A DNA stretch of 64,000 nt. Origin: Xenoacremonium recifei (Eukaryota > Ascomycota > Sordariomycetes > Hypocreales > Nectriaceae). The notes beneath the pieces were generated by a model that did no database searches, was not told the DNA's origin, and saw only the letters and a program-made list of their open reading frames with translations. Shown piece after piece: positions 10,325 through 21,500 of the stretch. The stretch's first letter is position 1. Each line of letters begins with the position of its first letter. Location of the stretch: the NCBI GenBank assembly GCA_012184525.1, contig WOFQ01000019.1, forward strand, positions 186,001 to 250,000, given 5' to 3'. Made by a program: the position numbers and the translations under genes.

Positions 10325-12598
10325 AACTGGATAAAGCGAAGAGAATGCTCAAGATGAGAGAGAGGAGAAGTGAAGGCCAGCTTCACTTTGAGGATGGTTG
10401 CGGTGAGGAGGCGCAGTCCAAAAGTCCCAGACGATACGCGGAAGCTCAGCGCTAACCTGGAGCAGAGCAGAGAGAGCCTGAAAGCCTCAGGATGAAAGAG
10501 GCAGAGGCTCACGTGACGCACGCCCGCGACTTCCTTCTGGACTTCAATGCGAAGGAAATCCTCCCGACTCGTCACCGTCAGTTCTTGTGCAAGCTTCTTT
10601 GTCTCTCCGGTGGCTTTCGGTCAGCAATGCGTGTGCGCTGTCTCGGCGGCGACAAAATCTCTGCAACATTGACAAGGGCCAGGCTTTCGCCAACCCGCCA
10701 GTCCCCTCCCCTACACCACACACTAAATACAGGGGAGGCCTGTCAATGGAGGCCGGGGACAGCAATCCGCCATGCCGGGGCAGCACGCCAGCGCATCGTC
10801 CAGCGAAGGAACAGCAAGGAACAGCGCATCACCGCTCGATTGTGCAGGGGCTGACCTCACTGCTGCACAACATATGTATTTAGGTATGCACAAGCCGTCG
10901 CTGGCAGCCCCCAGACTCCGGATGTCGAGGCGGCGTGTTCGTCACAGAGATTCACTTTCGGCTGGACCTGAGCAAGTCCAGACGAGCCAGACAGTCCGGG
11001 CCAATGCGAGACCTGCACTTCGGCTTCTCAGACGAACAAGCCGGAACCAGCCGCTGAAGAACGCCCTGCTGCACCACTGATATCGGCGGCGGCGGTGGCA
11101 TGACTGACTCACTTCTCTCGGCGTATGTGCCCTCCTAGCCGTGCTTGGTTCGCATCTCGTTCGCAATGGTCCGCAATACTGGCTCGTGCTTCGCCTCAAC
11201 AATTATCAAGTACCTCCCATGTACCTCCTCGATGGCTCAACGTGACTGACCATGTGATATGCAGTGGTACAGCCTCCCTCAGGGCGTCAGCAAATCACCA
11301 ACAGCGCGCCCCTGCCTACGCCACACAATTGAGCATCCCAATGATGTAGTGAGAGAGGGGAGAAGACCCCTCACTCACATCCCGCTTGCTCTCGTCTCGC
11401 CTCATCATCTGCAGTCCCGTGCAACGCTTCAAAAGGGCTTCGATCATCGTCCCTCACATGATGCAGAGCTCTCGTGACGATGCCCTCTTCCCGGAGCGCG
11501 GCCGAGCAGCGAGTTCTGGTCGCAGCGTCCCGCCCATCACTTTATCCATTTCACGCTGCAGCATCAAGTGCTCGATGTTTTCACGCCGCCGACGTCGTTG
11601 GCCCCAGAAGAGCGTGGCTTGGCTTGGCTGGCTACCCAGACTTTCCCGGCAGCTAGCGGACTTTTAGCTCAGGTACGCTGGCGCAGGTAGCACGCCACTC
11701 TGCTCGCGCTGCCTGCGATCCTCTGAGGTTCCAGGACCCAGGACCATCGAAGCTGTCAGGGCAGCAGTTTCTCCGCATGGAAGACTCACAGTGAGACAGT
11801 GGGAGTGGGAGCAAAGCTCTTGGAAGCACTGAGATGGTGTCAATTTCCCCCACCTCATCCCGCATCAACCCCAAAATCCCGCCTCGAATTACCTGCGAAA
11901 TTGTCACGGATTGCCGCTTACTGGGAGAGACTCGGGGCTTCTCATCCTCTGCGTTACACAAACCTCCATGCATTGCCAGCTCATCAAGCTCCCTCACGCA
12001 CATGAATTGCCGGTCCAGTGACCCCTTGTTGATTGAACGCATGACCAAACCAACGAAGAAGGTTGTTTCCTCTTCTCGCAATTGCAGCAGGGCAGGGCTT
12101 CGCCACCCACCATGTTTTCACGAAAGCTGTGTGCGCAATCCCGCAATCCCTGTGCTCACGACGATGCATGTGCCCATTTCCGGACTCTCTCGACGGGTTA
12201 TCAGAAAATGTCGCCGTTAGTTTGAGCTCCAGTGACGCAGTCCAGTGAAGTTGCTGTTGCTAATAAGGCGTCTCACCCTGCTGTCCCGCGTCTTTCGGTA
12301 ACGGGGAACGGAGTAGCTAGTGCCCTCCCCTCCTCAACCCCTGTCTAGGACTGGACGCCTTGCCAACTTACTCTGTATGTACCAACAAGTCAACCCAGTC
12401 CAGGTACGGCATACGTACCTACCTTAGCGGCAGAGGTCTACAGAGCAAAGTAACCACAGAGGGGGGGTAAGAGGGGATGAAAAATATAAAAACTCTCCCC
12501 CTCCAGCCCACGAACTTCCCTCCTCCGTAACAGTAGAAGAAGCATCACTGCACCTCACTACTTGATGAACGTATAGTGATATTCCATCGACCAGACTC
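10325..12598. other. Divergent intergenic region (2.3 kb)
   Basis: Separates the minus-strand 5'-nucleotidase gene from the plus-strand gene at 12599, so it holds both promoters. Many overlapping short frames exist, but none has a family motif or biased composition. An AG/CT-rich leader precedes 12599. Confidence 0.5.
12565..12576 (+). promoter_or_regulatory. Three-codon upstream ORF
   Basis: ATG AAC GTA TAG lies 23 nt before the chosen start at 12599. If transcribed, it is a minimal uORF that could lower translation of the downstream gene. Its presence is seen directly; its effect is inferred. Confidence 0.3.
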
Positions 12599-13214
12599 AT
12601 GGGCTCCTCCAAGAAGACCAAGAAGACCAAGACTCCCAACGCCGACAAGGACACGCCTAACCAGACCAACGGCGTCACCATGGCTAGCGCTTCTGCCACC
12701 GTCCGTCACGGCGCTGATGCGATCCCGTCGACCTACCCGGAGCCCACCTTGCAGTAAGTCATCTCCAGCCCGCACCCTCCCGTCCCGTCCCGTCACCAGC
12801 TAACAGCTCCCTAGAAGTCAACCAACGCCCTCTCCGCCCCAGCCCGTCCCCCGCAACCTCACGCAGCACTTCGCCGCCACCAGCATCTCGCCCCAAACCA
12901 TCCCCACGCCTCGACCCGTCGACGACGGCCAGCGCTCGACCGATGACTCCTTGCTAGTCGGCATGGCCCTCGGCGAGCCCCATGATGGCCCCATGGACAA
13001 CGACGACCTGCAAGACGAGATCAATGACATGCACGAGGACCTGAAGCGCAAGAGACGTGCCAAGCAGGATGCCTGCGATCCGAGGAAGAAGCAGAAGACG
13101 CGCGGGGATTCGTCTGGCAATGATGCCTCTAATGGTGGTGGGGGCCAGGGACCGACTTCCGGATCTGGAGATGCTGCAAACATGGCGGGGGAGAAGGGGA
13201 AAGGGGGCAATTGA
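12599..13214 (+). CDS. Hypothetical basic, probably nuclear protein
   Basis: Unrecognised 184-residue protein. Exons 12599-12753 and 12815-13214 with a 61-nt intron (GTAAGT...CCTAG); the splice gives LQSQPTPSPPQPVPRN in frame. The N-terminus is Lys/Thr-rich (SSKKTKKTKTP). A Pro-rich linker at about 53-87 follows, then a more conserved-looking acidic helix DDSLLVGMALGEPHDGPMDN and DDLQDEINDMHEDLKRK. Two basic clusters, KRKRR at 129-133 and RKKQK at 142-146, could form a bipartite nuclear localisation signal. The tail is Gly/Asn/Ser-rich and probably disordered. No enzyme or DNA-binding domain is apparent. Support for the gene is an open, correctly spliced frame with strong splice signals and a consistent acidic/basic pattern; function unknown. 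Confidence 0.65.
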
Positions 13215-14927
13215 GTGGCTGTCATGAGGCATGCATGATGATATGATGGGCGACGAAGTACACGACACGATACCAAAAGGGAGTCCCCAACAGAACGGAG
13301 GACACCTGCATCAACAGATGGACTTTTAGAAACGGCCGGTGGACGTTGTCTTTTCCGGATAGAAACACCAAAACCCCTGTAGTATTAACTTAGATCTCAT
13401 ATCTCTTTTCCTTTGTAGGGTTGTTTATTCCACGGTATATCTGTACAGTATCCTTTCGTTCACTCCACCTCATTTCAATACAGTACCTTAGCTTCCGCAC
13501 CCTCTCCCGACCCTTCTTAACACACCCGTCTTATACACACAAGTAATCTTACACACTCTCATATACCTCCAACCCGTTTAGGCAATCCCATCGGCTCGCT
13601 TCAACCCCCCTCCCACCAGTTGATCTCCCGCCCTCAACCAGAAAAGTAAAAAAACAAAAAGCAACGTCACTGGCAAGGCTCCCGGTCAGATCTGATCGCT
13701 GCCCACTTCCCGCACGCGCCCCCCCCCGGCGAATCGGCTTCGGCCTCGGAGAATATAAATCCTGGTCTCCCCGCGCGCAGCCCCCCCCTGGCTTTGCGTA
13801 CTGTACTGTACTGTCTGTGTGTGTGAGAGAGTCAACAGGCTGTTGTCCCCCCGTCAGCACGAAAAACATGGGATGGGAGGAGCAGAGACACGGGAGCGTC
13901 GCACAGGCGGGAGGTGTGCCGGCTTAGGATTCTCTCCGTCTCCATTCCTTTCTCCCTTCAGTTCAGCTGCAGCTTCCCCTTCTTTCGCTGGTTCTTGTTT
14001 CCGGCCTGTGTCCAGATATCCAAGCTCTTTCAACATGCCTCGTTTCAACCAGTCTCCGTTCATAACATCAGTAGCCTCCATTCACAGGCACAATCGCTGC
14101 TGTCATTATTATGGTCCAGCGAGGAAGACTTGAGTTGATTCTTCGACAGTTCCCCGTCTTCACTATGGCTCTCCTTTTCTACCTCTCCTTGCAAACATGT
14201 CCTGTCGCTGGCCTGCCCTGCTGCGTCCGTGTCCAATGAATGGATCATGGATCCATGTCATCGTCGCTGTCCGGCTCTCGCGCCCTAATCGGTCTTCCTT
14301 CCGCGCGTCTCGACGAATCCTGACATTCTGTTTTCGGTCGGCCTTGTCGCAAGCAAGCTTCTCGGTTCCAGTCGCGTCCTTGCTGTCAGATAGTCGCATC
14401 CAGTCCTGGGCCTCGTCTGCTTTCCTTCGCCGGAATCCGAATTGCCTTCGCTATGGGATCAACAACCCCTCTTTGTCGCCCATCCTTCCATGCGCCCAAT
14501 GGCCGATTCCACAACCCGATCAAAGTCCTGTCAAGCATCATCCCTCGTCAGCACGTAACAGGGAGCCCTATCGTACAAAACCGCCAGACCCCGTTCGTCA
14601 CACGAGTACCTCCCAATTGGGTAGCCGCCATTACACTACTCCTCGCAAGAAAAGGAAAAAAAACCACCCTCCCGTCTAGACATCTGATATCCGCCCTGAA
14701 TCCTTCGCCGTATGATGCAATTCGCTCCCCGTTTCATCCCATTCAGATGGTCCCCGCCCAAGGCACATGAGATAAGAAAGCAAACAGCATCATCATCGTC
14801 GCTGCTTAAGGTACACGGAAAAAAGAGAAACAACCAAAGCCCAAAACACCATAACACCGTGCAGTAACTTCTGTTCTTCGAGGACGGCATCTCATCCCTT
14901 GCCACGACTTGTTCGATCCCGCCTGAA
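13215..14927. other. Convergent intergenic region (1.7 kb)
   Basis: Lies between the 3' ends of the hypothetical gene at 12599 and the Zn2Cys6 regulator. Pyrimidine-rich blocks at about 13900-14800 generate Ser/Pro/Arg-rich open frames on the plus strand that look non-coding. No gene is supported. Confidence 0.45.
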
Positions 14928-15155
14928 TCACTCTTCCTCCGAAATCTCTTCCTCAGTCATTGGATCTCTTTCACTGTTCTCCACTGCTGGACTTCCCATT
15001 GGTTTCAAACGCTCTGAGCTGGTTGTAAGCACACGGTCATCCTCCTCATGCTTCACCATCGTCGGCTCTGAATTTCCATCGGAGCGGTTATGCAGTGCCT
15101 CTCCGGCTTGGTTTTGAGGACCTGGCAATCGTTCCGTTGCTCGAGATTCGTCCTG
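14928..15155 (-). other. Possible alternative C-terminal exon of the Zn2Cys6 gene
   Basis: A 76-codon minus frame opens directly after tandem acceptors (CTAGCAG) and ends in stop at 14928. Its translation is strongly acidic and protein-like (MVKHEEDDRVLTTSSERLKP ... EEEISEEE). It lies just downstream of the regulator's stop at 15192. Joining needs a donor in phase 0; the only candidate seen is GTAGAC at 15245-15240 (90-nt intron), which would remove the final VDIGGLIDQPEAPKRPH. It could thus be an alternative last exon, or a chance open frame in the 3' UTR. Confidence 0.3.
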
Positions 15156-15191
15156 CTAGGTATGAAGCCCAGACACAGAGTGGCCACTCCA

Positions 15192-17514
15192 CTAGTGCGG
15201 CCTCTTCGGTGCCTCAGGCTGGTCGATGAGTCCGCCTATGTCTACTCGACTCGGTCGATCGTCTCGGTTCCAGGTCGATTCTGATTGCGGCGTATCTGCA
15301 TTTGGCTGCGCTCGGATAGGGGGTAGTTGGAAAGATGACGGTGGCGGCACTCGATTCGACGTCGTAACCTCGCTCCTAGGAACCTGGTATGATGAAGTAA
15401 CGGGATAGTCTACTCGCCCGGGTGGTGCTGAGTACGGGCTGGGGCCCGGGGGATGTCCTGCAACCATGCTGGGCCCTATCGGGGCCCCCAGGGCAGGCGG
15501 GTGCATCCTCGGCCCTAGCCCAGTGCCTCCATGCCTGTGACCTGATTCATCCAAGATCCCAGGTCCTGTGGCAGCCTGTCCATAGCCTAGATGAGTTGGT
15601 TGAGCTTCCATCCCATACGGTGGCATGTGTTCCCGTGCTTGGCCATGTTGGACTGGGAACGGATACCGCGCCGGCATATCCAACAGGAGCACAACGAAAT
15701 AGATCGATCCCTCTTTTGCCAACCCTAGTCGGGTATTGTAGGGACGGGGTTGTCCGTCGGGCCCAGCGAAAACCAGCGAATCTCGACGATCAAGTTGGAA
15801 ATGCGCCAACTCGTCAGGGGAAAATCCTAATGCATGGAGAACGTATTCGAGCCGGCCTAATATGGGGGGCAGGTAATTAGGTTCTTTTCTTGTCTGTTCG
15901 TCATGTACGTATGCGCGGATGGACAAGATCTTCTCTCGTTCAACGGGAGACAAAACCTCCGACAGGTTCTTTCCGGTCACATCGCCAACACCAACCGCAT
16001 CCACGAAAGTGGGTGATACTTTCGCAAATTCCAATGACATATTGAGAAATGCGGCGGGCTCATCCGGTCGAGCTGAAATTGGCAGAGGTTGCGCATAAAC
16101 GTTTGCCCCCTGAGCTGGGACGCGGCTCGTGTATCTTGGTGCCCGGGGTTCGCTTGGTTGCGACTTTAGAACTCGATATGATTGCGAACGTCGGAGAGGA
16201 TCCTCATACCCTGAATTTAAAGGACCGCTGGACGGATAGATGCTCAAAGGCCTCCTCAGAGGATCTTGTTGTGCAAGAGGGGGGAATCGTGTCGGATCGT
16301 ACCGAGAGTCCCGGTCGTCTCTCAAACGCGGACGGCCGCGCTTTTTATGTTGGACGTCGATGCAATTACTTTCTTTTCCATTAGCCATGCATCTGGCGCA
16401 TGGCCGTTGTGCTGTCATCTTGTCAGCCCCTGAAATCAAAGAAAAGCTCTTCAGATATGGATTTGAGAGGGTGCTTGGCATGCCACTTGGAGCCAGACGG
16501 CCTTCTCGATACTGGGGTGGTGAAAATCGCGAAAAGATTCAAAGGAGAAGAATCCAACTCTCAGCCCTGAAAACCAGCTTCAGGGGCTCCCATTGAAAGG
16601 CGTTCGCAGCCCGACATCACACGCCCCCTCGTGTCGACCGAAATCTTCGCATACACATCTGCCACCGCAGGCAAACCAAAGCAGCGGGCAGTATTTTTGA
16701 TATTCGGCCCTCAGGAAGCTACTGTCATGAGGGTATTGGCCATTATAATGGGGAGGGGAGCCATGAACTGGTATCAGGCAAACGACAACGCAAGAAATTC
16801 AGAGACAAAGGTGCCTATTGGAAACATACCGTCGCATCTAGCTGTCGGTCAGCAATCACAGAGCAAGGGGTCTGAATCGGGGTTCAAGGGAAGAAGATTG
16901 TCTTACCGAAGATGAGCCCGCTTGCATGGAACACATGCCGAAGCAACATGGCCCTTCGTTTTCCTTTGGGATCTTGGGGAGCCTGGCTGGTTTGCAGCGG
17001 CTGGTTGGCTGGCTGCGGTAAATGTGATGGCGTTGCCAGGGGCTGTCGGAGAAAAGAAGCCTTGCTGAAAGGGAGGCGCAGAGCCCGGAGTATTGGAATA
17101 TGGAAATGTCCCAGATCGAGGGTCATCTGGGGTTGGATAGGTGTACGGTGGTCTGTCTCCCAGCCCTTGATGATAAGGTCCGGGAAGAGGTGACGCCAGG
17201 GTCATCGACCCTCGAGACTCGACAGGGGATGGCTGCTGAGATCCTCCGCCATAGACGTCTGGTGGGCGTGCAGTCGGGAATCGACTAGGAACTTGACCAC
17301 CATCGCCTCCCTCGGGAGTCGAATTTGGGGGGAAAGGATTGGCCGACATTGGCGGAGAGGGATATGCCCGAGATGAAGCAGCAGGCCGATACTCTTCTCT
17401 CGGGGTGGCCCCAGTGAGGTCCAAAGCCACACGCGCCAGATCAAAGATGCCTCGGCGTTCACCAAGGGAAGAACTCGCTTCGTCGATGTATTTGTCCTTT
17501 TTTAGGGGTACCAT
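15192..17514 (-). CDS. Zn2Cys6 transcription factor with PAS-like region
   Basis: Predicted 611-residue fungal binuclear zinc-cluster regulator, nuclear. Exons: 17514-16907, a microexon 16837-16830 (8 nt), and 16411-15192; introns of 69 and 418 nt. The long N-terminus (1-180) is Pro/Ser/Gly-rich. The DNA-binding cluster is Cys194-x2-Cys197-x6-Cys204-x5-Cys210-x2-Cys213-x8-Cys222, a perfect Zn2Cys6 spacing obtained only if the microexon (coding R-C-D plus one base) is included. A basic KKRGRPRLRDD segment follows (about 228-238). Residues about 325-430 (SLEFAKVSPTFVDAVG ... EREKILSI) resemble a PAS sensor domain of the kind found in this regulator group. The C-terminus is Pro-rich and may activate transcription. 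The ATG at 17514 is the first in the frame. Target genes unknown. Confidence 0.88.
16830..16837 (-). other. 8-nt microexon inside the zinc cluster
   Basis: Minus-strand ATGCGACG is flanked by CTAG (acceptor, with TGCTGAC branch site about 15 nt upstream) and GTATGT (donor). It supplies the third base of Arg203, the whole Cys204 and Asp205 codons, and the first base of Ala206. Without it the frame is broken and the third zinc ligand is lost. Confidence 0.8.
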
Positions 17515-18950
17515 GGATGTTCGATGTTGATGTTGTTGTTGTTATGACGTCGAGAGCCAGTCGGTAGCTTCCCTATGCTCCTTGTTTGGATCCAGTCGCT
17601 GCCCAGGCAGAAGGACCAAGGCGCCGAGAAGAGAAGACGGCAAGTATTGTTGATTGTTTCCCTCCCAAGCCACGAACGGATCCTGACGATGACGCTGATC
17701 TTTCTGCAGAAGTTCAAGCCGAACGCCACGCCAGAGGAATTCGAATCTATCAAAGGCAAGGGTGTGAGTGTTAACGAGCCTGGAAACTCGGTGCTGGTCA
17801 TCAGTCGAAGTCGACGGGACAACGGTGATTAGTACCCCGCTGGGCAGTCTGCAAGGCCGAAGTCTTGGAGAACCAGGCTGCCAACGCGGTCAAGAGGAGC
17901 TCCCGGACAGGTGACGAGTGTCTAATGCCTCAGGAGAAGGCGGCGAGGGACTTGGTTAAGGGCTGGTGGAAGCGATAGGCGAGGACGAGCAGCCGTGAGA
18001 CAAGATGCTGCACTGTGATACTTGGAAGCTAAATCTTGGGGCCTCCTGGTGATACGGCATCCGGCCGTGTTGGTGGGATCTCGAGACGGCGTCGGCCAGC
18101 TGCAGAGTGACCCAAGGACCAGGACGAGCAACGGGGGCCGGGTTGAGGTTGGCCTAGGGAGTTGGAGGGCCCTCGACGAGGCCGGCGAGATGCGAGCACA
18201 AGGACGCGGTTTGTCGAGAGAGGCTGAACAGTGGCTCGCCGTCGGTTTTTGTGTGACTATTGGTCCTGCTGGGGGGGTAATTGAGATGCGGCCGGGGTGG
18301 TTCAGGGTTGGCAACGAGCTTTCGGGGGGGGACCCCGGTTCAGATTTTAGAGTGGCTGCTAATCAAGGGTATTCGAGGGTTATAGCCATGACGATCCCCT
18401 GCCAGCCAGAACGAGAATTCTCCGCGTCTCTCGAGCTAGAGGGGCTTTGTCCTATTTTATAGCAAATAAGACACTCTGTGACGCTACTATTAGATCGTCC
18501 TGGGCTGGGTGATTCCAGGCAAAGGCACGTATGACACCGCGAGGCGCCAGTGTGAGTCGTCCTGTTCCCGAGTGAAGAGCCGGTCCATACCTAGAAGAAA
18601 TCACAAAGCGCTCAGTAACAAGCTGAAGCGAAGATTGACGACGAGGGTTAGGTGAGAGGCAAAAAGAAACAGCCGACTGGCTGGGAGAGGGTCAGATTGG
18701 ACGACGATAGGCGTGGCAGATGGCGGGAGGGGCTAGCACAGCTTCGTTCTTGTATGGATGATGCTGATGTCCAGGTGCTCCCTTATAAGGCACCCCCCGA
18801 AAAGCGTAGCAACTCAAGTACCAGGGACCTGGGGGGGTGGGCGAGTGAATGCCAGAGGTCTTCGGGCGTCTCCATCCACGTTACGGAGTACGGCCGTGGC
18901 AGATTGAGCAGCCGTGCAAGTGCCTTTCATTAGAAGGGAGGGGGTGGAGG
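17515..18950. other. Upstream region of the Zn2Cys6 gene
   Basis: Promoter and probable long leader of the minus-strand regulator. Open frames such as 17575-17832 plus and 18022-18462 plus lack recognisable domains. No separate gene is supported. Confidence 0.45.
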
Positions 18951-21500
18951 GGTGTAGCCAGAGGAATCAGACACTCTCACTCGGACGGGGGGGCGCTTCT
19001 CCCAGCTAAGCAAGCAGCTAACGACGACGCTCGGAACCCTGCAGTATAAGACGACATGCTGGACAGAGGGGCAACCTTGGCCGGGGCTGAGAGTCTTGAG
19101 AGGCAGCGAAAAAGAAGTAGAAAGAGACAAAGATAGAGGAGTATTGCCGCAAACGAGGCAACACCGGTTGCATTTCCAGTGCGTCCTGATGCGCCGCGGG
19201 CGGGTTGCGATGGTGAATGCATGCTCGATTTGGAGACAGACAACCGACGAACGATGACGACGATGTGGCATTGAGCTTTCTCGGCCGGGGCTAGCAGACT
19301 CGAAGCAGAGAACCTGATACGGACCGCGTTGGGACCCCCGCAAGGAGTCTAGAGTCTCGACAAGCAAATCAGCAGCATCTGCTTCTGCACCAGCGGCAGC
19401 TCCCAGGGTCAAGTGACGGAGCATTGCGAAGTGGTCTCCAATAGCTCCAGCCAGCTGCCCAGGTGGGTGTGGGCATGAGTGTGTGTGAGAAGCTTGGCTC
19501 CGGTGTGGTGGAGTGCATCCGTCGTGATCGGGTCGCTCTTTGATTTGATCTCCGGGATCCCAACCCATTGACCTTTATTATCCTGCCCTGCCACATACCT
19601 TACCCTATCATCCTCTCGCCGTGCATGGACAAGGGAACTCGCGGGTATCCCATGTCGTCCCAGGCCAAAGCTCAATCTCGACCAGAATCGTCATCCGTGT
19701 TTCTAATGCCTCGTGGCCCCGGGACTTGCTTCCCAGCTGGGCTAGCTGGGCCTTTCCGCTACCGTGGTCTCTGCCATGCTGCAAGCCGTGAATTGGACAA
19801 ACCGGGGCCGGTTTTGACGACGCAGTGGTTCGGAGTGAGACCAGACGGGAGGCATCAGGCGGGCGGGCACGGGCTAGGCTCAGGTAGCCTGCCTGGGTCC
19901 GGAGCTGGGATGGGGGTTTCCAGGGCCAGGCCGTGAGTCGGACGGAGAGAGAGCAGCCGCAGTGGGTTGATGATGCAAGAGAGGATATGGGAATCATCCA
20001 TCCGTCCACCCAGGCAGGGTAAGGTAAGGTAAGGTACTCCGTAGTCAGTCGGACTATCTGTGGGATAGCAGGATGAAAAAAACCGGCGGGGAGCGAGCAA
20101 AAGGGCAAGGCCCCAGGGCAGCCCTGGACAGCCCTGCAGCTGCAGCGTGGACAAGGCAGGAATGAGCCACTATGACACCCTAGTAGTACCTGCCCAAGCA
20201 TCCAAGCTTTCTGCTCCGTATCCGTACAAGTATGTACCGTACCGACCTACAGTTAGAGACGGGACCGTTGGCAGTGGCGCTGGCCGGCGTTGGCGCACAG
20301 GCTCTTTCCTGGGTCCCTTACTCTGTAGTAGTGCAGTGCAAGTGCGTCCTGACGTGGTATCCGGCCGGCAACGCCCTCCTGCATCGCGCGCTCCCAAGTT
20401 CCTATCCATTGGGCTGGGATCCTTAGTTCGTTATGCTAGGCGCCCCGAATGCCACCCGTCGAGGGGCACAGCACCGCCCTCCTGGTCCGCTTGCTTCATT
20501 CCTGCCTAGGTGATCCGTAGCGTTGCTAGTATCCTCCGTGCGTACATGCCTTACCACCCATTCTTACTAGGGACATCTGCGAATTCTAGGTTCCTTCCGC
20601 TCCTTCCTTCCCACCTGCCGAGCCCGAGTTGTCGAACTTGGGTGAGGTGTTGGCCCATCCCTCGTGCTAGAGGGGGAAGGTGCTTTGCGGGACGGAGCAG
20701 TGTGAGCGAGTCGAATCGAGCCTGGCAATCTAGCCAGGCAAGCTTCACCTCCTTCCTGCCTTCTTCCTTCCTGCAGCACGAAAACTGTTGCGGGAAGGTG
20801 CATGCCCTTCCGACTGGGCGGGAAGGCACCAACCGGCTCATTCCCAACGGTTTCGAACGCCCAGCTCATCCAGGTTCTGGGAAAGACAAAAAAAAAAAGT
20901 TCCTCTCCATCTTCAACAACACCACCACCACGGTGGTTTCCCAGCAGTCTTCTCTCAGTCGTGCTCCCCTACGGTCCTACTTGGGCAAGTGAGATGCCGC
21001 AAGATCTAGTGCTAGGTGTTCCTGAGCCGTTCCATCTTCCGTGCTACTCGGCCTGCCTCCCCTGTTGGACCTGGTTATCCGACATCAAGTCTCTCTGGAG
21101 CATCCACCAACTCGAGAAGCACAACATGTAAGATCGGCTCCCGCTTGGGACACGCTTCCTTGCAGCAGGGAATAGTACATTCACCCTCACGACGCGACTC
21201 GCACACATTCATGGACACACGACGGTTGACGTGCTTGCGTCAGCTCTCCAGGTCCTCGGAATTGAGTGGCGTTTCTTGACGCTACGCATCCCTCTCCCCT
21301 CGGTTGACTCCAAATTCCTCGACTGAAACGGGTGCTTTTTGGCTGGAGACAGGAGTCGTGCCCCTGGCGGGAGACGGACGCGAACCTGCGGTGCGTGATT
21401 ACGCAGTACGAAGAGCTCGGCGGCAAATTACATCCCATTCTCGCAGCGCACTCCACCCCCATCTGGTCGCATGGCTAGGCGTTCCATGGTCCCAGTGACT
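18951..21500. other. Non-coding GC-rich stretch with short repeats
   Basis: No gene is supported. The region holds a TAAGG pentanucleotide run at 20018-20036, several ACTCCGTA/TACGGAGT motifs and low-complexity CT blocks. The 197-codon minus frame at 19608-20201 is Cys/Pro/Ser-rich, overlaps other frames and has no domain signal. Confidence 0.4.
20018..20036. repeat. (GGTAA)n microsatellite
   Basis: Nearly four perfect copies of the pentamer GGTAA/TAAGG. The same unit recurs at 46190-46210. Confidence 0.85.

Noticed and set aside
19608..20201. 197-codon minus-strand frame
   Set aside because: Composition is low-complexity Cys/Pro/Ser and includes the TAAGG microsatellite; no family signal.
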